NCBI GenBank assembly: GCA_005406025.1
Contig: BGZK01000003.1
Span: 1,550,001-1,614,000, forward strand
From: Eumeta japonica
Lineage: Eukaryota; Arthropoda; Insecta; Lepidoptera; Psychidae
Direction of reading: 5' to 3'
Length of the DNA: 64,000 bases
Of the stretch, positions 23,304 to 34,718 are shown piece by piece. The translations under genes and the position numbers were made by a program. The notes under the pieces are model-generated. The model was not told where the DNA came from. It did not search any database and saw nothing but the letters and a program-made list of their open reading frames with translations. Numbering within the stretch: position 1 is the first letter of the stretch; each line of letters begins with the position of its first letter.

Positions 23304-24072
23304 AATAAAATTATTTACAACATTAACTAAATTAACACTTTTCTTTAAACCGTGAATCTATCAATTTCATACCTTCCTCCTTAACGAGATTGATTCCGAC
23401 AGCTCTTTGACAGTCAACGTCAATTTACGTCAATAAGGGGTTCACTTTTTTCGTGTTATATAACAATTTAAGTATGCCATTCACTTTGTGACATTTAAAA
23501 ATATGGCGGAGCTTGTGCAAAACGATCTTTTGGGTTTTTATTGCCTTATCATCGATTTTGATCTACAAAATAACAAAGAAAAAGACATAACGATTTTAAT
23601 TACAATATAAAAATGGAAACGCTAATTTCCACATAAAGTACAATAATACAAGTCTGATCGGCAAAATTAAATGCGATTTATAATTATCGCATAATTAAGT
23701 ATTTATTATTTCAATTGAAGCCGTTACAAACTTGTAGGCTAGAAAAAATTAGGCACTAGATCATTTATAAAAATTCAGATAAAGAGTAACACTAAAATGG
23801 GGATATTTCATACCTGACCTGCACTTTGTATATATTTTATCGAGAAAAAAATTTAAGAATGACAGAAAAATATTGAAAGCGAAATATTTGTAAAAAAATT
23901 TTTACGAACCATTATTTTATTCATAAGAAAACGGGCGAAAAAAACATTGTGAGTTCATTCTGAAACTTATTGCAAATTAATGGTTAACTAACAGTAAATA
24001 GCAAGTGAAATAAAATAGTTATACGTATGTATTTATTTTTGAGACAAAATGTAAAAGTAAATCCCAATGACT
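23304..24072. other. Upstream region of the SDR gene
   Basis: On the minus strand, upstream of the SDR start, a GC-richer patch at 23375-23450 (GACAGTCAACGTCAATTTACG) may hold its promoter. An AAG|GTATGA sequence near 23373 could be a 5' UTR splice donor, but no matching acceptor is evident. No TATA box is obvious. Confidence 0.35.
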
Positions 24073-24165
24073 TATAAAAAAGAGAAGACGCACAGTCCCG
24101 CGCTCAGAAACGGCCGCGGTTGTTGAGTGTTGAAACAGTCAGTTTGGCACTCAGTGCATTCAGTT
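24073..24165 (+). promoter_or_regulatory. Promoter-like block (TATA plus repeated TCAGT)
   Basis: TATAAAAA at 24073-24080, then a GC-rich stretch (CGCGCTCAGAAACGGCCGCGG) and three TCAGT initiator-like pentamers (about 24139, 24153 and 24164). Such clusters occur at arthropod start sites and in LTRs. No exon follows that I can support, so it may be a solo LTR or a distant promoter. Confidence 0.25.
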
Positions 24166-25744
24166 TTGTCGTACCTTCCGTTACGACGACGAAGCGTTTT
24201 TTTAAAAAATGCAAAAACAACACGTAAAAAACTATGAAAAAGTATGGTATTTCTTATTTTGAATAGGCGAAATTTAGTAAAATTATAATGGGTACTCAAT
24301 TGTGTATTATAATGAGTATTCAAAGAGTATTTGGTATTTCTTCATTTCGAGTAGCATTAAAAGTCGAAATATAAATTCATCTTAAAAAAAATAGACTTAA
24401 GCAACACCGGCCTCGTATGTCATATTATTCGGTTGCTTAACAATAGAGAGTCTGTTTTTATATTAATGGAGTCGCCGTTTTAATTTTTTTATTTATTATT
24501 TGTTTTATATTTATAAAAACCTTAAAATTATCTCTAAAAGAAAATTATACAACAAATTAAACCCATTCTCAAAAAAAAAAAATTTTATGTTTAATGAATC
24601 ATCACCTTCTTTTATTATATAAATAATGAGAAATTTTGTATTACTATACTCTATACACCTCTATAATACATTAGAAATTATTAAGTTCTTTCATGTATAT
24701 CTACCGACATTATGAAATAAAGCATTAAGCTTTATTATGAAGAAAAATACACTATGGTTGTTTTCATTCATTTAACCAAAAAATAATAATAAAGATTTAA
24801 AATAATATTAAACCATTGCACTTATGTTTTGTTTTAGAACAGTACTGGTAAATTGAAAAAAAATAATAGGACTCAATACCTTTCTGTAACAAAATGATCG
24901 TTACTTGTTCGCTTTGCATATAAAAATGAACTTTATGTTATAATATTTCAGTTGGATTGTCAAATGATAAATAATGTTCCTTCACTTCTTTTTTTTGGCA
25001 TAGCAAAGTGGTATCGTAAATGTGAAACAGAGACATCATGATCACTTTGAGCCATTTTCGACGTTAAAATAGTAAGAGACTGTGCATCTTATCTTTTTTA
25101 TACACTAATGATAAATCTACATATTTTGCATGGACAAATGTGTTCTATGTTTTTATACAGTAAAAAAAGAGCTAAAATACGTTAAAATCATGGTTAAAAA
25201 TATTTTCATTTAATAATGACATTTTTAACTTACAAGTGTATAAAGTGCATTATGGTACTGAAAGTACAAGTGCACTTTTAAACTGTATTGTTAGGCAATG
25301 CAAATGTATAAGTACATATTAATATATTTATATGGAATTACTGAATAATTTAATCTTTGTCACACAAAGAAATTCGGTTTTGCTTAATGCGTGTTAACTG
25401 AATTCTGTGTACGTTTTTGCTACATGTTTCTTTATGTAATAGTATTAGCTTAATATGCTTTCAGCTTTTCATGTATTTTCTATAGCTTCTTATTCTTATT
25501 TTTGATAGTGTTGTGTATGTAAACGAATATGTTTTCATAAGCATGTGTGTGTGTCTGACAGTGAATATGAATGAAAACAGTAATACAAGTTAAATCGATA
25601 ATACATTGCGTAGAATAAAATAGCAACAAGGTTACTATACTTACGATATATGTAATATTATAATTACGATATAATAAGGTAACCCTATACTTACGATATT
25701 TTCGAAAACAATAATTGTTACAGTAAATAATGTTATGCTATTAT
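24166..25744. other. AT-rich intergenic stretch
   Basis: No gene, RNA or repeat boundary that I can support. Confidence 0.5.
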
Positions 25745-26030
25745 TTTAATCAGGACTTAAACTAAAAAGACTGGGAAGCGATTAGATATCTGAACAATGT
25801 AAATGAAACGCTACAATGTCTTAATGACAACATTCTAAACATTTTCGACATACATATACCCAAAAAATCAACGGTGGTTAAAGAATCACTGAAACCATAG
25901 TTTACCAGCAATATATTAATTATGATGCAATTGCGTAATGACGCTCTTAAGCGATATAAAAAAAAACAACAACAAAGAAAAAGCACACAAGCACTACTAT
26001 AAAGAGCTAAAATGATAAGCGTAAGAACAA
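25745..26030 (+). pseudogene. LINE fragment (endonuclease to RT linker)
   Basis: The + strand reads DWEAIRYLNNVNE, CLNDNILNIFDIHIPKK, then FTSNILIMMQLRNDALKRYK with a stop in the middle, and YYKELK after a frame change. This is the pattern of the linker between endonuclease and reverse transcriptase in Jockey/CR1-like non-LTR elements (fixed ...IP.K...V....PW.T..I...M..RD.A...). It is cut at both ends and dead. The minus-strand frame over the same bases is a shadow. Confidence 0.5.
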
Positions 26031-26093
26031 GAGACAGAAAGGACGTGCGAACGCATCGGCTGCTTGAGCCTATGGCTTACCTTGTATATATAT

Positions 26094-26157
26094 AAAAGCT
26101 TATGGATGGTAATACTGTTTCAAAACCCTCAGTGCAGCTCACCATCCATAAGCTTTT
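26094..26157. other. Perfect 17-bp inverted repeat (hairpin)
   Basis: AAAAGCTTATGGATGGT at 26094-26110 and ACCATCCATAAGCTTTT at 26141-26157, with a 30-base loop. It could be a foldback element, a small-RNA precursor or a terminator-like hairpin. The T-run after the right arm is only six bases. Confidence 0.7.
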
Positions 26158-26689
26158 TTCATTAGGACGTCGTTCCCTTGGCATGAAATGAAAAGCGCGT
26201 ATATTATTACTTCGTTATTTTATTTTATTTATCTAATTGTGTACAATAAATTAAAAATGTGAAAAATAGCTGCTCTCGACAATAATTTTTTCTTTCTTCT
26301 CGTGTATTAACAATTGCATCTCTCATCTTAATTTACAAAGTTATTTCGATTTAAAATTTTTAAATCGATGTTATCAAACAATTTTATATGAAATAGTGAA
26401 TTTTTTTACTTTCATTTGTAGTTTGTATAGGCTGTCTATTTTTTACTTTCTATTACATTTTTGTTTTTTCACAAAACTTCAAAAATTTAGTTTTTTGGAT
26501 CGGCTACTGATTGAAGTATGAAGTCGCCTTATCACGCTTTGTTGCCTAAATGCTGGGGCGTCCTTTAGTGGCGGATCGGGCCGCGCTGTTGTGATGCTCT
26601 TGCGTCCACCTGTCCGGGGCGCGGCGGACCGCCTGAGCGGATTTTTTCTTGCAAACGTGTTCTACCGCTTGGACTGTGATCACGCCGCA

Positions 26690-26885
26690 ATGGACAGCTC
26701 CGATGAAGAAACGATTATTTTAGGATTTGTTTCGAAAAATTTGAAACATTGCTTAATATATTACATGAAGATTTACATAAACAAACTACAAAATTTCGAA
26801 AACCAATTGAACCAGAAGAACGAGTTGCTATTTGTCTCAGGGGAATCAGTTTTTTTTACTAACGTGCATTTGTTAATAATAATCT
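26690..26885 (+). pseudogene. PIF/Harbinger transposase, N-terminal piece
   Basis: ATG at 26690 opens MDSSDEET, a usual start for insect Harbinger nucleases. In a neighbouring frame follow FETLLNILHEDLHKQTTKFR and PEERVAICLR, matching the N-terminal helical part, then GESVFFTNVHL (frame shifted, with a few residues missing, as in ...LATGDSF..LHF). The upstream GC-rich stretch 26570-26690 may be the element's own leader. The transposase resumes at about 28085, so this gene is split by roughly 1.2 kb of other DNA. Confidence 0.65.
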
Positions 26886-27385
26886 TAATATATAAAAGGA
26901 AAATTCCTGACTGACTTAGTGACTGACTGACTGACTCATTGTCTCTTGGACCTAGAAAGCTGAAATTTTATACAGAGATTCCCTTTATAATGTAGACAAC
27001 TTTGTTCTAGAAGGAAGATTATAAGGGCTGATGTGATGATAAATAAATTTGTGTCATAAATTAATCATATTTATTTGAAATTACCTAAAAATTAAATTTA
27101 CCATTAGACAGTAACAATTATTTATTCTTTGGAACATGTAGAAATTATTCCATAATGTTATCAGAACCATAATCAAAACTTTTTCATCATATTCTTGTAC
27201 TTCATAAACTTGTTCTTCATATACTTTTAGTGTTGGGAACGAGTTGGATAAAACCTGCTTCATCGGTGTCGTAGTAGCTAAGGATTGAGAAGAAATATGA
27301 CGTGGCGTTTGTCCAGAGGTCCGTAAAGGAAGAGGCGAGAGTTGATTCTCCGGACTCAAAATCACGTTTGAAATTAACTGCGGAT
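26886..27385. other. Left part of the DNA splitting the Harbinger gene
   Basis: Begins TATATAAAAGGAAAATTCC followed by a (GACT)n run at 26909-26937, like the ends of many lepidopteran retroposons or Helitrons. The remainder is AT-rich. The minus-strand frame at 27081-27398 may be the degraded tail of the MADF gene piece. Confidence 0.4.
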
Positions 27386-28015
27386 TTACGGTTCGCATAC
27401 TTTGGACTCTCTGCTCGTATTAAATATAATATTTAGATACTCTACCCGTCCACCTTGTCTGTGAACTAAATCAGCCTTCGCGTCACTCAAAATTTTAAAC
27501 ACCGCACCTTTGACGCGTATCTGAACATCTTGCGGGAATGTTGTGACGGTTTGTCCCAAGTTTGTGAAAAAATCCACTACAGTATCATGGTCTTAGTTGA
27601 CCGATTGATATTTTTTTTCAAGGTATGATTGGAATAGAGTTTGTGTCGGTGTAGGTGACTGAGAGATACTGTCTATTTTGCTTTTTTTAGTGGCCGTACT
27701 TGGAGACCGTTACGATCGATCGATCGGAGACGACTTGCTTGTAGACGGCGATTCGATTGTTGACAATGTTGACATGACTTGTGATTCTGTTACTGACAGT
27801 GGTGACATGACTTGTTCATCTTCACCTAAAGATGGTAAATTAGATAAATTTTGTCATGTGTCACTTATAAAGGGCAAGAGAAAGTTCAATTTTTTTCAAA
27901 TCGAATGGGTTTCGTGTCGGTGGTTGCCTGGCCACTCTTCGTTTGCCGTAGTTTTTTGGCGCGTCGATAATTATCGCGAATTCTCTTCCATTTTTCTTTG
28001 CAGTTTGCCGCTGGA
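27386..28015 (-). pseudogene. MADF-type DNA-binding protein piece (Harbinger accessory protein?)
   Basis: On the minus strand a splice acceptor (ttattctgttccag) at about 28016 opens an exon reading ANCKEKWKRIRDNYRRAKK and then SGQATTDTKPIRFEK: the second half of a MADF/SANT-like domain. After a Ser/Asp-rich linker in broken frames, 27577 onward reads MDFFTNLGQTVTTFPQDVQI, like the BESS-type C-terminus that follows MADF in insects. Harbinger transposons carry such a protein as their second gene to guide the nuclease to DNA. The first half of the domain (upstream exon) was not found. Confidence 0.55.
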
Positions 28016-28084
28016 ACAGAATAAAAGGAATATCCACAGCCACAATTAAATGTGTTTTTCTTTAAGGTTTTTGACCACAGGAAA

Positions 28085-28368
28085 TTCATTCAGGCTTTTA
28101 ATTTTCAACTCAGAGAAAAAACTGTGAGATATATCGTTTATGAGACGTGCACGGCGATATGGAATAAGATGAAAGTACCTACTCCTTCTGAAAAAGATTG
28201 GAAACAGATAGCAAGAAAATATTGGGAAAAATGGAATTTCCCTAACCGTATTAGAGCACTAGGCGGCAAACATGTTATCAAATGCCCTGCAAAAACTGGC
28301 TCGAAATATTTTAGTTATAAAAAACATTTTTAATTGTTTTGTTGGCGTTAGTGGATGCTGACTATAAA
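28085..28368 (+). pseudogene. PIF/Harbinger transposase, central piece with lost catalytic Asp
   Basis: The + strand reads FNFQLREKTVRYIVYETC, TAIWNKMKVPTPSEKDW, then FPNRIRALGGKHV and CPAKTGSKYFSYKKHF. After a one-step frame change it reads VLLALVDADYK, ending near 28368. In active Harbinger nucleases the first block is GAIDGKH; here it is RALGGKH, so the first catalytic Asp is Gly. The second Asp (VDADYK) remains. The C-terminus with the final Glu is missing. It is a dead relic and the partner of the 26690 piece. Confidence 0.75.
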
Positions 28369-29830
28369 ATTACACTATATAATATTATATAATTTTTATA
28401 GAAAAAAAAATCATATATTTCTTGGAAGGAAAAACCATTAAGAATATCCTTTAAACAATTTTCGTCTTTAATTATTTATAAAATTAATAAAATGAAATCA
28501 GAAATCTCGCTATGATGTTGCCAACCATATGCTGATGTGCAGCTGCTCGCAACGTATTTAACTCTAAGACGTGTCCAAAAACCAGCTGGGCGTTTTAAAT
28601 CAAACGAATAATTGATAGAACCACGTGAGTTAGATACTAGGAGCTTTGTGAAGCAAGTGTTTTTTATTTCAATGATATTATATTACGATTTTGGCCCCTG
28701 AAATTGCCGCCCGGGTGGTGTCTGATTTGCCCCTAGATACGTGGCCGTATGTGTATTTTTATCATTTTATAGCTAAATCGTTGATTCCTTTTTTTTTTAT
28801 AAAATTGCCAGGGAAACAATTTAATTAAAGTAATCGTATTATTTCATATTAGTTGTTTCCATGGGTATTATTTGTAAGATATTTAATTTCGGAGCTCTCG
28901 TATATGTAGCATAATTTGTTCGAAATGATGTGAATATACCCTGAGCTTTATTTCTATTTTAACCAGTGTATTAAATTGCATTCACACGAACTTATTTAGT
29001 TCCTAAAATACGTGTTATAGATCTTAAATCTGTTTGTGTTTCGTATACCACTGTATAAAAAAAAGAAACAGTTAAACCATATTTCAGTGACGTCGTACTT
29101 TTAATATAGACCAAATTGGAACTGAAGAAAACATAAAGTGTTATTACTATGCTGGCTCTAAATGGTTTAAAATGAGAAGCAATAGCTCTAACTGAGGAAC
29201 ACGCTGTCATCGCTATTGTTATTTGCGGAGTCGGTGCTAGTGGTGCATACTACACGTACCTTATTTTCATTTGCAAAATGAAAAGAATGTCCAAATTATT
29301 ACAATACTGTGGCCGCCGCGGTTTCTAATTTCGAATCGATTAATGAAACCATCAACTATTTGTATCACTCGATTTCCTTTGTCCACCCTACTAAAGTGAC
29401 GTCGGTGTTGATCAGTTTAATCAATCATGAAAGCTACATCGGCTCGCGTTTTATCAGCTGTTATGAAAACATGACCTGCATCTTTGTCATTGCCATACTA
29501 CGTTGGATCCGACAATTTTTAGTTCGTGCTATTGCATGAACTTTAGATATTTTATTATTTATTATTTAGACATATTTGTCTAAACATAAAAAATATGTAC
29601 AAGTAAAAATAAGAAAAATAATATATTACAATAAAAGTATTCACAAAGATTGAACTAGAAAAATCTGTTTACATGTTCCATAGGTAAAAAGAAAATTTTT
29701 AACGAATATCCTGTTTTTAGTCTGATAATAAAAGCTTCAGAGTATTAGATACTTAATAGTGTTAAGATTCGACGGTTTTCTATTTTCATCTGTTTTTTAA
29801 TCAAAATGCAATTTTTATAGATAAAAATAG
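28369..29830. other. AT-rich intergenic stretch
   Basis: No supportable gene. The frame at 29309-29539 lies on ordinary AT-rich sequence, has no recognisable domain and no splice support. Confidence 0.45.
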
Positions 29831-30223
29831 TGGTTGTCTATAAAGTCGGTTTACGGACGATAATTTTACGTGATAATGTCATAAGAAAACATGAATGAAA
29901 AATTGTATTCTTTTGAGAATTGAATTGAATTATTAACACTGAATTATCATTATTTTGTATAATACAAAGAATGAGTTAATTGAAAATGACAATGTTTTCG
30001 ATAAATTAACATTTATTTGAGCTCGTCAATTCAAATATTTTTCTACTTAAATTATACAGTAAAGAGATAGATGCGTCACAAGCCGAACGTTTAGGCCAAT
30101 CGTGCCTTTCTATTGTTCCGCGCTCTCGCTCGCACGCTCGGCTCAGGCGGAACGCGACAATAAGTCATGCTTTCTCGTGCGTGCAGCCGGCGTTCATTGA
30201 TTTATAAGACGTTAACACGTCAA
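29831..30223 (+). mobile_element. Diverged member of the GGTTGCCTGTAAAGTCGG family
   Basis: The left end GGTTGTCTATAAAGTCGGTT, then ATTTTACGTGATAATGTCAT, and the right end ATAAGACGTTAACACGTCAA correspond to both ends of the four-copy element at 35951, 49041, 52055 and 61673, with substitutions. The interior is different: a GC-rich block at 30115-30155 (TTCCGCGCTCTCGCTCGCAC) replaces the usual one. It is older than, or a sister subfamily of, the others. Confidence 0.6.
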
Positions 30224-31293
30224 AAAATTACGTTCCTGCCGATTACCAATCACCGCATGGCCGCAAGTATTTTTAATTATTTTTTAAATACCTTTGTTCA
30301 TCTATTCTCAAGATATATTACAATTTATTTTAAAGATGAATATGTAAAGAACTCAAAAAGTTTTGGTTGCCGTTCTCGTTTGGCGACAACCTCTCGGCTC
30401 GTTGGCACCTAGTTGTCAAGAGGTATTAACAATAAACTACTCGTCATTGGCGCTGTCAATGTCGTGGCTCATTGTGATAATCGTGGAAAATTTATTTTAT
30501 GGATATATTGATATTAAATAATATTAATAAATTATAAATTGAATTTATGTGTTTCTTAAATAGAGATTATTACAGTAAAATGGTATAGGAAACGTCATCT
30601 TGCTTTTGAACAACCTACATAATGCTATGTCCCTTAATATGGTAATCATTTTTTTTCCCGTTTCTACTGCCGTTTTCTATTTTACACCACATACAACCTC
30701 ATTGATATACCGAAAGTGCCGGCAGAAGTGAAAACTTGAACAATTACGTGTGTATTTTTTTTGAATCGTCAGGAAATATTTTATTATATAGGAAATACTT
30801 TTAAATGAAGTGATTTTGTTTTTCACTATTATAAATTACTACTACAAAAATTATATTACAATTTTCATTTAATGCGCTATTGTACATGAAAATTATGCAT
30901 ATTATTTTACATACAAAATTTGCAATCTATTGCTTAAAACGTAAATTTGCAAATACAATACGAAAAGTTCCGACATGAATATATGTATATGTTGCACGTA
31001 TATACACAATATATGTTTATATTATCAATGTATTTCTGTCCACTCAACTCTCGTGTAAACGGAGCCACTATATGTACATAAGTATATACGTTATACTGAG
31101 GTGTAGGTTACGGTAACGGTAAGTGTTGCGAGTTTAATGGTTTTTTCCCCATTTTAAAAATGCCCAACACGTCCTAAAACACAAACACACACATCTCAGA
31201 TACGCGCGAAAAACAACCCCGTCTTTGATGTCGCGCAGTCGCGTAGACACTGTGTGTGGTCAAAAAACATTGGGAAATGAATTTATTATAATA
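30224..31293. other. AT-rich intergenic stretch
   Basis: No gene seen. A GC-richer patch at 31170-31260 contains CACACACATCTCAG and ATGTCGCGCAGTCGCG but no supportable exon. Confidence 0.4.
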
Positions 31294-31640
31294 ACTAACT
31301 TTCGCCCGGGTATATAGAATTAATTCCTTCATCTTTCTTGTATGTCGATCGATTGAGATAATGAATCATGATCCTGATCGCTATCATGTTTTTAATTTCA
31401 ATCCCGATTTCGTTCTCGATGGCAATTTGTATCCCTCGATTCCGAACCGTCTCGATTTAAGTAGGTTCCGCGATCCGGCTCTCGATTCTGATCCGTTCTT
31501 ACTCCGGTCACGATCCGAATTCTAATTTTGGTTCCACGGTCGATTACGATCTTGATCCTGTTCTCGATTTCGGTCCTTCCCGCCTCGGCTCTCGATTTTG
31601 CTCCTCGTCTCGTCTCCAATTTCGATTTCGTTGTTAGTCA
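31294..31640 (-). repeat. Degenerate hexamer repeat element (GATCGN), copy 1
   Basis: Long run of imperfect TCGATTCNGATCC-like units on the + strand. In the other direction it would encode Arg/Asp/Glu-rich low complexity (RDRGTK, NREPDRG). It starts AACTAACTTTCGCCCGGGTA, the inverse of the end of the + strand copies near 44650 and 46670. This shows a family of non-coding elements with a common end rather than a gene. Confidence 0.5.
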
Positions 31641-31919
31641 CAGTCCCAATTTGGACGAAGTCGAGGAAAATTCTAGTATCAAATTAAATTTTATGCTATA
31701 TTACTTAAGGATAGTGTAGCTTTTTATTTTTAGATTCCGTAATATTACAAATATGTAGATATAACCGAAGCGAAATTTCAATAGTATATTTTATTCAAGG
31801 AGTTTCTTAATAATAAAGTAATTCTTAGAATCAGTTAAGTAGTTCGGGTTCAATATTAAAAGCAATCAGAGAACTGCAGATACGGATGCCGCGAAATACC
31901 CCTCACTGGTGACTGTTCT

Positions 31920-32044
31920 GTGGGCTTAGCATGACGCTCTAGACAAGAGTCTCTCTACAGGACTGTCCTTGTCGCGCTAATGTGATGAGCAAGAAGGACA
32001 GTCATATAGAAAAACTCTTGTCTAGGGCGTCATGCTAGGCCCGC
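31920..32044. other. Long imperfect hairpin (about 55-bp arms)
   Basis: The left arm 31920-31975 (GTGGGCTTAGCATGACGC, CTAGACAAGAGT, GACTGTCCTT) pairs with the right arm 31989-32044 (AAGGACAGTC, ACTCTTGTCTAG, GCGTCATGCTAGGCCCGC), with a loop of about 13 bases and a modest number of mismatches. It could be a foldback MITE or a small-RNA hairpin. Confidence 0.75.
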
Positions 32045-34267
32045 TGGGGTCGGCTGGATTCCTTGGTGGCTTGGATACTCCTTTGCTCCTTAAAACTGAT
32101 ATGGGAATATTTGTAAGAACCATTGTTCTTATAAAAAAAAAAAGGTAGTAACAAAATCTTTGGCATGGTTTGAAAATGCATGTAATCATTCAACTTTCTC
32201 GACGACTCGACCAACACTTGATGTATTATGCCATCACTCGAAATTTGGGGAGTAGAGTGGTCAACGAAAAAGTTGGAAAAATTGTGCATAATACTATGTA
32301 AATTTTACACCGTTCGTCTGTATGATTCCAGGATATTATCGAAATAAGGTAAAATGAATTGTTTAAATCTTGATATATACTTTTTTTTTTTGCAATAAGC
32401 AGCTAGAAAGGAAATTTACTAATTTAAATTTACAAAAGATATATACTTTAAAAACAAAAAGGCTCGCTCAACGGTTTAGGCTTTATCGAAGATGTGTTTC
32501 TAAATGTAAATTAACTTTTAAGCTTACTTTCTTTCTGCGAAGAAGATTGAGAAAAAGAAAATTAAAAAGGACTTGAACATTTATTTCCCATATTATATAG
32601 AATGTCGCGACTTTGATATTTTTTTTTGCTTATGAAAATCTAAAAGATTTTTTATTTTTATTGATATAGCTACTGATTAGAATTGTAGTATGCCACTAAA
32701 AGATCAGCTATTGTTTAAGTGTAAGATCTATAACTATTTTAAAATTATGAAAAGTCCATATGATTTAGTTTTTATAATGCATTGTTTTTTTAGATGAATA
32801 AAGTGTTACATTTTTTTGATAATTAGTATACAATTACAGCAAATTAGCTACGAACATTTCACACAAAAAAAAAATGGTTTTTAATTTTGAATTACCATTT
32901 TTACGTCAAAATCTTTCGGAAGCCATAAATAATAGATGCAAAGTTTCTATAAAAATATTACATTTCATGAGGAATATTGCTGTGCACGCATGCACTCACA
33001 TACATTCACATGATTGCACAATACTATTTAAATATTTAGTCTTTTTGCATTACGCAGACTACCCATTTACTTGTAACATTTAGTATTTGAGCTGGTCGTT
33101 TTTAAAGGCAGCAAAATAATGTTTGACGACAAGAATTCGGTTTTATCTTTTTTTGTCTGAATAGATAGACTGACGCAAAGGTTTAAAAAGTGAAAAAAAT
33201 GCGTAAAATAAAACGATTCATTGACTCAATAGAATTTATTAAGAATTATTCTTTAAATTGTATATTGGTACAATCAATAGTAAAGGAAAATCACGCGCGT
33301 AAGAAAATCTATATAGATTTTGTAACGCACTACATACAGATGGTTTACTTATTTCTAAATATATATATATACGGTCTTACGATCTCTATCTTTGTCGATT
33401 CAGTCGTTCTCTTGCTCAAACGTCATCGGGCAAGGAGACTGAAGTTAGCTATTTAATTATAACGTGACACAGTAATGTCGTTGTTCTATGAACATTTTAT
33501 TACAAAATTGGAATTGCAATGGGTACTTTGCATTAAGATTATGGTATGCAATACCATAATAATTGTTTCTTTTGTTCTGCCAGCATTGAAATAATTCGCC
33601 ACAATGTCTGGCTACAAGGGACGCTGGTAATTTTAATTTTAATTCTAATTTATCGTACATAAATTAAAAAAATATATTTTATGAAATAATTGCGAATACG
33701 ATTTCTTGTTATTGAATAGATAAATCGTGTCGGGTTTTTTAATTACACCACCGCAGACGTGTGTCATCCAACAATATTTTTATTTCAAGCCACGGTGTTT
33801 GAATTTCAAATCTTTCACGCCGGCTCGGCGACGACAGTGATCTTTGTTTTTATATAGTTTAAAGATGTTACGAAGATAATATCGTTAAACTATATAAAAG
33901 TGAAAATTCTATTCTGTGTCTAATTTCTGTCAGGGTAAGAAGTGTATTTTTTCATCCTGTTCTTTGTTTGCATGGCGCATTCTCAGTATTAATTTTTGAT
34001 ATTGTTCACTTAATTTATTTAGATAGTTTGACATAGGTACACTTTAAGTACTAAACATACACACTTTTATATCCATGAAAATTATTACGTTAATCCTATA
34101 TGCATACATCGCCCTTTCAACATAAAAATAATTATTATGAATTCCGTAAATAAATTAAAGTTAAAATAAAAAGAAACAAATGCCCGAGGAAGAACATATT
34201 TTGTGCAATTCAATTTTCATTTCACATCTAACTATTTAAAACAAAATAAATCATTACTCATCATTAA
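32045..34267. other. AT-rich intergenic stretch
   Basis: No supportable gene. It contains the hairpin at 33848-33899. The small frames here lack domains and splice support. Confidence 0.45.
33848..33899. other. Perfect 15-bp inverted repeat (hairpin)
   Basis: TTTTATATAGTTTAA and TTAAACTATATAAAA separated by 22 bases. AT-rich, so it may be chance or a foldback relic. Confidence 0.6.
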
Positions 34268-34273
34268 TTTATT
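34268..34273 (-). promoter_or_regulatory. Possible poly(A) signal for the minus-strand gene
   Basis: AATAAA on the minus strand about 360 bases downstream of the possible stop at 34636. AT-rich context makes chance occurrence likely. Confidence 0.3.
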
Positions 34274-34635
34274 AACTATGACTACAATTTAACATTTCGC
34301 TTCTACATTGCTAAACCGAAATATTTTGTACACCTAATTTAGTCTATAATAAAAGGCAGTCTCGACGGAATAGTCTGGTAGAGGAACAATATGTAAACGT
34401 GCAGGATATAACACTGTTGGGTTCAAAATATATAATAAGTCATACGAATTGGAAGATCTGTACACGGAAGTCTACCTCATCCAACCGTCCGCTACCACCA
34501 GATAGGGACATTATTTATCAAAATATCTAGTTGTAATTACAAACGGATTGCTCATATTTTTTCAGGACGTTACATGAACTTCTCTATACACAACAAAACA
34601 AACCTCAGCACAATAATGTGGTATACAACTAGTGA

Positions 34636-34718
34636 CTAACTTAAGGACTCGAATAATAAATATTCCCTAATTCGTCCATCCGGCCGCGGGCGTCCACGAC
34701 CTCGGCCTCTCAGTACAC
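34636..34718 (-). CDS. Candidate terminal exon, AT-hook-like (GRGRGRPRP)
   Basis: The minus strand has a good acceptor (ttttctcattgcag) followed by a GC-rich block. In one frame (two bases completing a codon, then 26 codons and TAG) it reads VLRGRGRGRPRPDGR then IREYLLFESLS. The GRGRP core is the hallmark of an AT-hook, which binds the minor groove of AT-rich DNA. However, the exon candidate at 37592-37680 ends in phase 0 at its best donor. Joined directly, this block would then be read as VY followed by a stop, making the GC-rich part 3' UTR. So either another exon lies between, or the AT-hook reading is wrong. The gene is not recognised. Confidence 0.4.

Noticed and set aside
31398..31619. 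Arg/Glu/Asp-rich frame resembling an RS/RD protein
   Set aside because: Product of degenerate GATCGN hexamers in a repeat; no splice sites and no unique sequence.
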